A DNA stretch of 52,720 nucleotides from Rhodospirillales bacterium (GTDB taxonomy: Bacteria > Pseudomonadota > Alphaproteobacteria > Rhodospirillales > Casp-alpha2). Below the pieces are notes generated by a model. That model ran no database searches. It saw nothing but the letters and a program-made list of their open reading frames with translations, and was not told the DNA's origin. Where the stretch lies: assembly GCA_017644185.1 (NCBI GenBank), contig JAEPMA010000017.1, forward strand, positions 1 through 52,720, written 5' to 3'. This document shows positions 45,607-52,720 of the stretch, one piece after another. Every line of letters begins with the position of its first letter. Position 1 is the stretch's first letter. The position numbers and the translations under genes were made by a program.

Positions 45607-46827
45607 TCAGCCCTTATCCATTTCCGCTTTCAGATTGTCGTCGAGCTTGGCGAGGAACTGCTGCGTCGTCATCCAGCCCTGGTCGGGGCCGACGAGCAGC
45701 GCCAGGTCTTTTGTCATCGCGCCCTTCTCGACGCTTTCGATGCAGACCTTTTCCAGCGTTTCGGCGAACTTGGTGACTTCAGGCGTGTCGTCGAACATGC
45801 CCCGATAACTCAGCGCGCGGGTCCAGGCAAAGATCGACGCGATCGGGTTGGTCGACGTCTCTTTCCCCTGCTGATGCTGGCGGTAGTGACGGGTCACCGT
45901 CCCATGCGCGGCTTCGGCTTCGACCGTCTTCCCGTCCGGTGTCAAAAGGACCGACGTCATTAGACCGAGCGAGCCGAAGCCCTGCGCCACGGTGTCGGAC
46001 TGCACGTCGCCATCGTAGTTCTTGCAGGCCCAGACGAAGCCGCCCTCCCACTTCATCGCGCACGCCACCATGTCGTCGATCAGGCGGTGCTGATAGGTGA
46101 TCCCGGCTTTTTCGAACTGATCCTTGAATTCGGTTTCGTAGATTTCCTCGAACAGATCCTTAAAACGCCCGTCGTAGGCCTTGAGGATGGTGTTCTTGGT
46201 CGAGAGATAAAGCGGCCATTTGAGACCCAGCGCGTAGTTCAGACACGCCCGCGCGAAGCCCTTGATCGATTCATCCAGGTTATACATCCCCATCGCGACA
46301 CCGGCCGAGGGCGCGTCGAACACCTCGCGCTCGATGGGTTCCGAGCCGTCTTCGGGCTCGAAGCGCATCACCAGTTTCCCCTTCCCCGGAAAAAGAAAGT
46401 CGGTGGCGCGGTACTGATCGCCGAACGCGTGACGGCCGATGACGATCGGCTTGGTCCAACCGGGTACAAGACGCGGCACGTTCTTGCAGATGATCGGCTG
46501 GCGGAACACGGTGCCGCCCAGGATGTTGCGGATCGTCCCGTTGGGTGAACGCCACATCTTTTTCAGGCCGAATTCCTCGACCCGCTGTTCGTCGGGGGTG
46601 ATCGTCGCGCACTTGACCCCGACCCCAAATTCCTTGATCGCGTTGGCCGCGTCGATGGTGATCTGGTCTTCGGTTTCGTCGCGCTTCTGAACACTAAGAT
46701 CGTAGTACTTCAGATCGACATGCAGATAGGGGAGGATCAATTTATCCTTGATGAACTCCCAGATGATCCGCGTCATTTCGTCGCCGTCGAGCTCGACGAC
46801 CGGGTTTTTGACTTCGATCTTCGACAT
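45607..46827 (-). CDS. icd: NADP-dependent isocitrate dehydrogenase, homodimeric eukaryote-like type
   Basis: 406 aa. The opening [20 protein letters not shown] and [49 protein letters not shown] and [14 protein letters not shown] are typical of the alphaproteobacterial/mitochondrial subfamily. It is the TCA-cycle enzyme giving 2-oxoglutarate and NADPH. It is structurally unrelated to the monomeric enzyme at 41414-43639, so the cell has two isozymes. Confidence 0.97.
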   Translation of the reverse strand: MSKIEVKNPVVELDGDEMTRIIWEFIKDKLILPYLHVDLKYYDLSVQKRDETEDQITIDAANAIKEFGVGVKCATITPDEQRVEEFGLKKMWRSPNGTIRNILGGTVFRQPIICKNVPRLVPGWTKPIVIGRHAFGDQYRATDFLFPGKGKLVMRFEPEDGSEPIEREVFDAPSAGVAMGMYNLDESIKGFARACLNYALGLKWPLYLSTKNTILKAYDGRFKDLFEEIYETEFKDQFEKAGITYQHRLIDDMVACAMKWEGGFVWACKNYDGDVQSDTVAQGFGSLGLMTSVLLTPDGKTVEAEAAHGTVTRHYRQHQQGKETSTNPIASIFAWTRALSYRGMFDDTPEVTKFAETLEKVCIESVEKGAMTKDLALLVGPDQGWMTTQQFLAKLDDNLKAEMDKG

Positions 46828-46889
46828 GGTCCGTCACTCCTGAGCTTGGCACTCATTCATGCGGAACTGAGCGCCGTTAACCCCCGCGG

Positions 46890-47873
46890 TTATTGCGGCG
46901 CAACATACGGTTCGCCCCCCTCGCTGGCAAGGGGTTCGCCCGGTTTTTCCCGATAAGAGAACGTGTCGTCGAACCGGCTTTGAAGAAACGCGCCCGCCGA
47001 AATCGGGGCCGCATCGGCGCCCGGCAAATGGCGGCATGTGGGGACGGCTTCGACCATCGCGTCGACGTTGGGATCGAGAAAGAACGGGATCGAATAACGG
47101 TCGCTCGACTGATTGCCCGCGACCCGGTGGCGGCGCGCCCGGTACAGCCCCGCCGTCCAGCGGGTCAATAAATCACCCAGATTGACGACGAAGGCGTTTT
47201 CGACCGGGGGCACGTAAATCCATCCGCCGTCGCTATCTTCGATCTCGAGCCCACCGACGGCGTCTTGGGCGAGAACCGTCAAAAACCCGTAGTCGGTGTG
47301 CGAGCCGCAGCCGATCATCGTTTTCTCGTCATGGCGCGGCGGATAGTGAAGCAGCCTGAGATTGGCGACCGGATCGCGCATCGCATCATCGAAGTAATCC
47401 GCGTCGAGACCGAGACCGATCGCGGTCAACCTGACCAGATCATCTCCAAGGCGGATCATTTCATGATGATAGCGCGCGACCGTATCGCGGAAATCCGGCA
47501 TGTCCGGCCAGACGTTGGGCGCGGCGAAAGGCTTTTTCCTGATAACATCCGGATGATCGGGCGCGCGGTCGACGCCGAGATCGAAGCTCTCTTTAAAATC
47601 GGGGGCGTGATCTTCGCCCAGATGCTCTTCGAACATCGGCACGAAACCGCGCTGATGCGGGTGGGAATGGCGGATGTGATAGCGCTCTTTAAATTCCGTA
47701 GACGCCGAGAAGAACGACGCCATCACTTCAAACATCCCCGATACGAGTGATGGATCGACACCGTGACCAGCAACGTAGAATAAGCCGTCCGCGCGGCATG
47801 CCCGATCCAACGCCCCGGCGGCTTCGGCCTCGGACATCTTGTTTAAATCTATGGTCGGGATCGGACGAATCAA
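46890..47873 (-). CDS. 2-oxoglutarate/Fe(II)-dependent dioxygenase (isopenicillin-N-synthase family)
   Basis: 327 aa. The start MIRPIPTIDL is the usual DIOX_N opening; iron ligands are His192 and Asp194 (SHTDYG) and His249 (RRHRVA). The 2-oxoglutarate/carboxylate pocket has Arg259-x-Ser261 (RYSIPFF). Substrate unknown; family members hydroxylate or ring-close many small molecules. The start is TTG, overlapping the LOG-gene stop (TTGA), and the next ATG (residue 13) would delete the conserved IPTIDL. Confidence 0.92.
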   Translation of the reverse strand: MIRPIPTIDLNKMSEAEAAGALDRACRADGLFYVAGHGVDPSLVSGMFEVMASFFSASTEFKERYHIRHSHPHQRGFVPMFEEHLGEDHAPDFKESFDLGVDRAPDHPDVIRKKPFAAPNVWPDMPDFRDTVARYHHEMIRLGDDLVRLTAIGLGLDADYFDDAMRDPVANLRLLHYPPRHDEKTMIGCGSHTDYGFLTVLAQDAVGGLEIEDSDGGWIYVPPVENAFVVNLGDLLTRWTAGLYRARRHRVAGNQSSDRYSIPFFLDPNVDAMVEAVPTCRHLPGADAAPISAGAFLQSRFDDTFSYREKPGEPLASEGGEPYVAPQ

Positions 47874-48454
47874 AACCTGTCCTCCAGCCCGCCCCCGGCA
47901 CCGGGGATAGTCCCCTCCAGCACCTTAAACGCCGCTGAAACATCCGGGACCATATCGAACAGTTCGGCATCACTCGCATACGCGAACCCGGCGTTCATGA
48001 AGTCCGTCGTCGCCGACCTCAGAAAATCCCAATAACCGTCCACGTTGATGATGACGATCGGTTTGGCGTGCAGGCGGAGTTGCTTCCAGGTGATGATCTC
48101 GACCGTTTCGTCGAGCGTCCCCAACCCGCCCGCGAGCGTCACGAACGCGTCGGCGAGTTCGAACATACGGCGTTTGCGGCTGTGCATGCTGTCGGTGACT
48201 TCAAGCTCGTCGACATTCGCGTTGCCGACCTCGCGCTTCATCAGGAATTCCGGGATCACCCCCGTCACCTTTCCGCCCGATTCCTGTACTGAATCGGCGA
48301 GCGCGCCCATCAGCCCGACCCGGCCCCCACCGTAAATCAGCCGGATCCCCCGCTTTGCCATACCCCGGCCGAGCGTCCGGGCGGTTTCCAATTGCGCGGG
48401 GTCGCTGCCCTGTTTGGAGCCGCAGAAAACAGCGATGGACGAGGGTAAGCTCAT
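47870..48454 (-). CDS. LOG-family (TIGR00730) Rossmann protein, putative nucleoside-5'-monophosphate phosphoribohydrolase
   Basis: 194 aa. Opening SIAVFCGSKQGSDPA, YGGGRVGLMG (about 41-50), SMHSRKRRMFELADAF (about 89-104) and AGGLGTLDE (about 108-116). The consensus of the last motif is PGGxGTxxE; Ala replaces the Pro here. LOG enzymes release cytokinin bases or hydrolyse AMP-like nucleotides. It is the first gene of a pair with the dioxygenase. Confidence 0.9.
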   Translation of the reverse strand: MSLPSSIAVFCGSKQGSDPAQLETARTLGRGMAKRGIRLIYGGGRVGLMGALADSVQESGGKVTGVIPEFLMKREVGNANVDELEVTDSMHSRKRRMFELADAFVTLAGGLGTLDETVEIITWKQLRLHAKPIVIINVDGYWDFLRSATTDFMNAGFAYASDAELFDMVPDVSAAFKVLEGTIPGAGGGLEDRF

Positions 48455-48629
48455 GGCGGACGCGATCTGCTCCGTTGTTTGCGTTCACAATAGTGTGATA
48501 CGAGGAAATTCCCGACAGCGGATATATTGACCGCCACTGGTGGCTCCATACTTAACGCAATCGGCATAGCGCCGCCAGTCGAATGACGATCAGATTGCCC
48601 AAAGCCGATTGCCGAAGGAGTGAGAGACG

Positions 48630-49088
48630 ATGAAGTTCAAGAAAATCCTCGTATCGACGATTGCCGCAGGCGTCCTGGCGACGACGGCGAGCGCTGCGTT
48701 TGCGGGCGAGGAAGCGATCGAATACCGCAAAGCCGTGATGAAGGCGGTCGGCGGTCACATGAAGGGGATGTCGATGATCCTCAAGGGCCAGGCTGGCGAC
48801 ATGAGCGATATCGCGTCCCACGCATCCGCCATGGCGGGTCTGGCAAAAGCCACCGAAACTGCGTTCCCGAAGGGTTCCGGCCCGATGGACGGCAAGACCG
48901 AAGCCAAGATGGACGTTTGGGAAAAGCCGGACGACTTCAAGAAAGTGACGGCGGCGTTCGTCGAATACTCCAACGCCCTCGCCGAAGCAGCGAAGTCGGG
49001 TGACAAGGCCGCCATCGGTGCGGCGCTCGGCGCGCTTGGCAAGAACGGCTGCAAGGCCTGCCACGACGGCTTCCGCGAAAAGAGCTGA
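48630..49088 (+). CDS. Cytochrome c'
   Basis: 152 aa exported c-type cytochrome with a signal peptide (ILVSTIAAGVLATTASAAFA, about 6-25). A four-helix cytochrome c' fold is suggested by EYRKAVMKAVGGHMKGM near the N-terminus and a C-terminal haem site CKACH (141-145). Periplasmic; the family binds NO and CO and protects against nitrosative stress. RBS GAAGGAGTGAGAG is strong. It converges on a cytochrome b561-like gene. Confidence 0.95.
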   Translation: MKFKKILVSTIAAGVLATTASAAFAGEEAIEYRKAVMKAVGGHMKGMSMILKGQAGDMSDIASHASAMAGLAKATETAFPKGSGPMDGKTEAKMDVWEKPDDFKKVTAAFVEYSNALAEAAKSGDKAAIGAALGALGKNGCKACHDGFREKS

Positions 49089-49106
49089 TCCAGGTTTCCA
49101 GGGTTC

Positions 49107-49212
49107 CCCCTCACCTGTCCTCTCCCCCAGCAAGCTGGGGAAGAGGGACCCTGCCGCAATATCTCCCTCTAATCCCTCTCCCCCTCTCAGGGGGAGAGGT
49201 TAGGTGAGGGGG
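49107..49212. repeat. Family A intergenic hairpin repeat, copy 4 (inverted)
   Basis: Reverse-complement orientation of the copy at 8164: it opens CCCCCTCACCTGTCCTCTCC and closes GAGAGGTTAGGTGAGGGGG. It lies between convergent cytochrome genes. Inverted insertion shows that the family is not strand-biased. Confidence 0.85.
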
Positions 49213-49225
49213 TGCATTACAATGC

Positions 49226-49936
49226 TCAAGCCTTCAGCACCGCATAAGCGATACCCGCGGCGACCGCGGCGATCATGATCGCGGTGGTGAGTTTCCCCTC
49301 CGCCTCATCTTCGGACGGCACCCCCGGGGCACCGGCATCGATATCGTTCGAGCGCCCGTTGATCATCGCGGCGATGATCGCGTTCCCCTTGACCGTATAG
49401 AACACCACCGCCAGCAGATGCAGGCCGATCAGCGCATAAACGGCGTTGGAGGTGAGATGATGGATATAGGTCAGGAAATCACTAGTCGATTTCGACACCG
49501 TGCCCGCAAGCGGCCCTTCGGTGAGGATATCGTCGTTCGAGAACAACCCGGTCACGGTCTGTATCAGCAAAACCAAAAGCATCGCCACGACCGACCATCC
49601 CCCCATCGGGTTGTGGCCGACGTGCGGCTTGGCGCCTTCCGATTTCAGCCTCTTCGCATATTCGATAACCTTCGCCGGGCCCGTCACGAAGCTCGAAAAG
49701 CGCGCGTGCCGCCCGCCCATGACGCCCCACACGATCCGAAAGATCAACAAGCCCAGAACCACGTGCCCGGAAATCAGATGTATCTCCATCGGGCCGAACT
49801 CGGACGTCCAGAGCGACGTCGCCACCGCACCGACGAATCCCCAGTGAAACAGCCGTGTCGGCAGGTCCCACACATAAGCGGGCCCGCCCGCCTTCGCGCC
49901 GCTGTCATTCCCCGCTTGAGCCACCGTCACCTCCAT
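49226..49936 (-). CDS. Cytochrome b561-type membrane protein
   Basis: 236 aa, four-helix diheme cytochrome b of the Ni-hydrogenase/b561 group. Helix His candidates: RLFHWGFVGAV (about residues 30-40), IHLISGHVVLGL (about 53-64), YIHHLTSNAVYALIGLHLLAVVF in parts (about 160-182). A C-terminal transmembrane segment lies near 215-233. It moves electrons across the inner membrane; cytochrome c' across the repeat is a possible partner, by position only. The ATG at 49936 was chosen over the longer frame to 49987. Confidence 0.87.
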   Translation of the reverse strand: MEVTVAQAGNDSGAKAGGPAYVWDLPTRLFHWGFVGAVATSLWTSEFGPMEIHLISGHVVLGLLIFRIVWGVMGGRHARFSSFVTGPAKVIEYAKRLKSEGAKPHVGHNPMGGWSVVAMLLVLLIQTVTGLFSNDDILTEGPLAGTVSKSTSDFLTYIHHLTSNAVYALIGLHLLAVVFYTVKGNAIIAAMINGRSNDIDAGAPGVPSEDEAEGKLTTAIMIAAVAAGIAYAVLKA

Positions 49937-50091
49937 GAACCGAAATCTCACCTCCGCAAACCTGCCAAATTCAGCGGAAATATCCAATCACCTTCACGTT
50001 AACGGTGATGAACATGATCTCTGCTCAAGACGCTTGATAGGCGCGGTTTTGCATCTATTTCTTTCACGTCACGCGTAAATGTGGCAATCAA

Positions 50092-51144
50092 ATGTTAATG
50101 TCTAGAACGCCGATCCTTCTTGTCCTGCTTGGTCTCGCCGCGATCGCCGCCGCGATCGGCTTGAACGAGTTCGCGTGGCGCGAGGAAATCACGGCGAAAG
50201 AGCCGGAAGCCGCATCCGAAGGACAACCGAAAAGCGCGGGAACCGAAGCCGAGCAACCCAAACCGGACGAACAGGCCAGTTTGCCGCCGGAACCGGCCGC
50301 CGCCGCGAATGCCGCCCGCGCGCCGTCGTTCGACGTCATCCGCGTCAACCCTGAAGGTGACACCGTCATCGCCGGCAAGGCCCCGCCGGGCAGCGAGGTG
50401 CGGATCCTCGACGGGGAAACGGTGATCGGCAAGGTCAAGGCCGACGAACGTGGCGAATGGGTGTTCGTGCCCGACCAACCGCTCGACCCCGGCTCACGCA
50501 AACTGTCCCTCAAAGCGATCACGGAGGGTGGCAAGGAAATCGCCTCCGCCGAAGACGTTCTGATCGCCGTGCCGAAACGCGACGAGCAATCGGGCGAGCC
50601 CAAACAGAAACAGGCAATGGTCCTGAAATTTCCGAAGGCCGCCAACGCGCCGACGAAAATCGTGCAGAATCCGGCCGGTCCGGTCGATCGCACGCAGTTT
50701 CCGCTGACCATCGACACCATTGACTATGATGCGAAGGGTCACGTCATCGTCGGCGGCGGCGCGCCCAAGGGATCGACGGTGCAGCTTTATCTGGATGGCG
50801 AACTGATCTCGCGCACCACCTCCAACGACGACGGCCAGTGGACGATGCGGCCCGACCGCCTGATCCCGCCCGGCCTTTATACACTCCGCGCCGACCAGGT
50901 CGGGGACGGCGGCAAAGTGATCGCGCGGGTCGAATATCCGTTCTCGCGCGCCGAAGACCTGAAAGCGATGGCCGAGGGAACGTACGTCCTTGTGCAACCC
51001 GGTAATTCGCTCTGGCGGATCGCCCGCAGACTTTACGGTTCGGGATTTTCCTATACCCAGATTTTCCAGGCGAATAAGGGTCGGATTGTCGACCCGGATT
51101 TGATATACCCGGGTCAGGTTTTCGAGATACCGAACGTCAACTGA
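50092..51144 (+). CDS. LysM-domain envelope protein with Ig-like repeats
   Basis: 350 aa. An N-terminal anchor or signal ([20 protein letters not shown], about 9-28), an acidic Pro/Glu-rich linker (about 35-75), two Ig-like repeats (about 80-160 and 200-290, with [18 protein letters not shown] and [20 protein letters not shown]) and a C-terminal LysM (about 301-348: [16 protein letters not shown]). LysM binds peptidoglycan. Role unknown. It lies 37 bp upstream of psd. Confidence 0.88.
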   Translation: MLMSRTPILLVLLGLAAIAAAIGLNEFAWREEITAKEPEAASEGQPKSAGTEAEQPKPDEQASLPPEPAAAANAARAPSFDVIRVNPEGDTVIAGKAPPGSEVRILDGETVIGKVKADERGEWVFVPDQPLDPGSRKLSLKAITEGGKEIASAEDVLIAVPKRDEQSGEPKQKQAMVLKFPKAANAPTKIVQNPAGPVDRTQFPLTIDTIDYDAKGHVIVGGGAPKGSTVQLYLDGELISRTTSNDDGQWTMRPDRLIPPGLYTLRADQVGDGGKVIARVEYPFSRAEDLKAMAEGTYVLVQPGNSLWRIARRLYGSGFSYTQIFQANKGRIVDPDLIYPGQVFEIPNVN

Positions 51145-51181
51145 CAGTCGACGACGCGTTGAATCAACCAGGAGCCGGACT

Positions 51182-51868
51182 TTGCTGAAAATCGTCCTCG
51201 TCCCGATCAACAAGGCGGGATACCCCTTTATCGCGGCATTCGCCGTCGCGGCGGTACTGCTATACGCATGGTGGGAGCCTCTTGGTGTCATCGGCGGCAT
51301 CCTGACCGCGTGGTGCGTCTATTTCTTCCGCGATCCGGACCGCATCACCCCCAAAGACGAAAACCTGGTGATCTGTCCCGCCGACGGGGTCGTCCAGTCG
51401 GTCGTCAAGGCGCCGCCGCCGCCGGAACTGGATATGGGATCGGACCCGATGACCCGGGTCGCGGTGTTCATGAACGTCTTCAACGTGCATGTGAACCGCT
51501 CGCCTATTTCAGGGATCGTCACCGCCAAGCACTACCGCCCCGGCCGCTTTTTCAACGCCTCGCTGGACAAGGCGAGCGAATTCAACGAGCGCATGTCGTT
51601 GAAAGTGAAGAACGACGACGGCACCGAGATCGCCTTCGTGCAGATCGCCGGTCTCGTGGCCAGGCGTATCCTGTGTTACGTTGAGACCGGTGCCGAGTTG
51701 CACGCGGGCGAACGTTTCGGTTTGATCCGCTTCGGCTCCCGGGTCGATATCTATCTGCCCGACGGCGTGCAGCCGCTGGTGATCGAGGGTCAGACCACCG
51801 TCGCCGGCGAAACCGTGATCGCCGATTTGAAACGCAACGGAGAACCGCTCGAGGGCGAGGCCCGCTAA
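51182..51868 (+). CDS. psd: Phosphatidylserine decarboxylase, short (type II) form
   Basis: 228 aa. It makes phosphatidylethanolamine from phosphatidylserine in the membrane. Two N-terminal hydrophobic segments (about 13-48), then [26 protein letters not shown] and the self-cleavage site FGSRVD, where cutting between Gly185 and Ser186 makes the pyruvoyl cofactor. The start is TTG, supported by AGGAG upstream. It is followed two bases later by pssA. Confidence 0.95.
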   Translation: MLKIVLVPINKAGYPFIAAFAVAAVLLYAWWEPLGVIGGILTAWCVYFFRDPDRITPKDENLVICPADGVVQSVVKAPPPPELDMGSDPMTRVAVFMNVFNVHVNRSPISGIVTAKHYRPGRFFNASLDKASEFNERMSLKVKNDDGTEIAFVQIAGLVARRILCYVETGAELHAGERFGLIRFGSRVDIYLPDGVQPLVIEGQTTVAGETVIADLKRNGEPLEGEAR

Positions 51869-51869
51869 C

Positions 51870-52720
51870 ATGGCCGACACACCGCAAGACGGAACGGAAA
51901 CGACACAATCAAACGCGCCGCCGCGCGGCATTCGCGTGATGAGCCTGAACAAGCTGATCCCCAACATGCTGACCCTGATGGGGCTTGCGTCGGGGCTGAC
52001 GTCGGTCCGGTTCGCGCTTCAGGACCAGTGGGAATTCGCCGCCATGGCGGTCGCCGTCGCGGCGCTTCTGGATGCGCTCGACGGCCGCGTCGCACGCTTG
52101 TTGAAGGGTGCCAGCAAGTTCGGCGCTGAACTCGACTCGCTGTCCGATTTCGTGTGTTTCGGGGTGTGCCCGGCGCTCATTCTTTATCTCTGGGCGATGC
52201 AGGACGCCGGTCGCTGGGGCTGGATCGTGTGCATGCTGTTCGCGATGTGCTGCGGGCTCAGGCTCGCGCGCTTCAACGTCGCCCTCGAAGACCCGAACAA
52301 GCCCAACTGGGCCGGTCAGTTCTTCACCGGCGTCCCCGCCCCCGCGGGCGCCGGCCTGGTGCTTCTGCCGCTGATCATGTCGCTCAATCTGGGTGACGAT
52401 TTCTTCCGCAACCCGGGCACGGTGGCGATCTGGATGCTGGCATCGGGCGCGTTGCTGATCTCGAAGATTCCGACGTTCTCGTTCAAGACATCGCGCATCC
52501 CCCGCGCCTGGTTCCTGCCCGTGATGATCACCATCGCCGTCGGGGTGACGTTCGTCGTGTCGGCGCCGTGGTGGACGCTCGCTGTCATCCTGATCGTCTA
52601 TATCTGCCTGATCCCGGTCTCGATCCGGCGCTACAAACGGCTGATGGCGCGGGATGCCGCCGGCCTGCCGCCGGAAGAGGTGCACGAGATCGAGGACGAT
52701 GACGACGACGGCGAAAACGC
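51870..52720 (+). CDS. pssA: CDP-diacylglycerol-serine O-phosphatidyltransferase, 3' end outside window
   Basis: 283 codons present, open at the right edge. The CDP-alcohol phosphotransferase motif is complete, DGRVARLLKGASKFGAELD followed by SLSD (D-G-x2-A-R-x8-G-x3-D-x3-D), near residues 70-92. Several transmembrane helices follow. It makes phosphatidylserine, the Psd substrate, so psd-pssA is a phosphatidylethanolamine operon. The acidic tail (EIEDDDDDG-like) is close to the expected end. Confidence 0.95.
   Translation, partial: MADTPQDGTETTQSNAPPRGIRVMSLNKLIPNMLTLMGLASGLTSVRFALQDQWEFAAMAVAVAALLDALDGRVARLLKGASKFGAELDSLSDFVCFGVCPALILYLWAMQDAGRWGWIVCMLFAMCCGLRLARFNVALEDPNKPNWAGQFFTGVPAPAGAGLVLLPLIMSLNLGDDFFRNPGTVAIWMLASGALLISKIPTFSFKTSRIPRAWFLPVMITIAVGVTFVVSAPWWTLAVILIVYICLIPVSIRRYKRLMARDAAGLPPEEVHEIEDDDDDGEN

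Overview
The window is about 52.7 kb of GC-rich chromosomal DNA with high gene density. Gene content and order point to an alphaproteobacterium, probably Rhodospirillales-like: an aroK-aroB-CNNM neighbourhood near xerD, accA facing secA, a psd-pssA pair, a cbpA-cbpM pair, a DinB with an N-terminal zinc ribbon, and dispersed hairpin repeats of a kind common in this class. Every family call was made by eye from motifs. No database search was run.

Layout. 1-5396: a GMC oxidoreductase cut by the window edge, divergent from a tight operon encoding an IclR regulator, an APH-type kinase, an enolase paralogue, an EamA transporter and a GFA-fold zinc protein. 5401-16464: mostly housekeeping and stress genes (cyclic-nucleotide-binding protein, HCCA-isomerase-like protein, cbpA/cbpM, tRNA-Leu, bluB, CinA-like protein, lipoprotein, MarR regulator, NUDIX, argJ, a parvulin). 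16629-21470: malyl-CoA lyase, accA and secA. 21752-29389: xerD, a secreted protein of unknown function, aroK, aroB, Dps, a CNNM/CorC protein and a CBS protein. 29740-34593: an EamA transporter, then a TetR-controlled operon for a two-subunit B12-dependent acyl-CoA mutase and a hotdog thioesterase, divergent from a DUF2889 gene. 34594-36370: a lower-GC cargo gene, possibly a secreted zinc phospholipase-like protein, flanked by a 58-bp duplication of the DUF2889 gene's 3' end. 36507-41310: an RHH protein, a GAF-GAF class III nucleotide cyclase with a coiled-coil partner, and dinB. 41414-52720: two unrelated NADP isocitrate dehydrogenases, a rhodanese, an SDR, a 2OG-Fe dioxygenase with a LOG-family protein, cytochrome c' facing cytochrome b561, a LysM protein, psd and partial pssA.

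Two regions look like undescribed metabolism. The first is the IclR-kinase-enolase operon. Its enolase keeps the metal ligands and the catalytic Glu/Lys pair, but has Ala for the active-site His and Asp for an active-site Glu, and it is co-transcribed with a kinase that could make its phosphorylated substrate. The second is the acyl-CoA mutase operon. By my alignment the two residues that set substrate choice in known mutases (Tyr89 and Arg207 of methylmalonyl-CoA mutase) are His and Ala, which matches neither the methylmalonyl nor the isobutyryl/2-hydroxyisobutyryl pattern. A TetR-type palindrome sits between this operon and the DUF2889 gene.

Intergenic space is populated by three families of hairpin repeats. 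Five of the seven copies of the largest family lie between convergent genes, so they may act as bidirectional terminators or processing sites. No insertion sequence, CRISPR array or prophage was seen.
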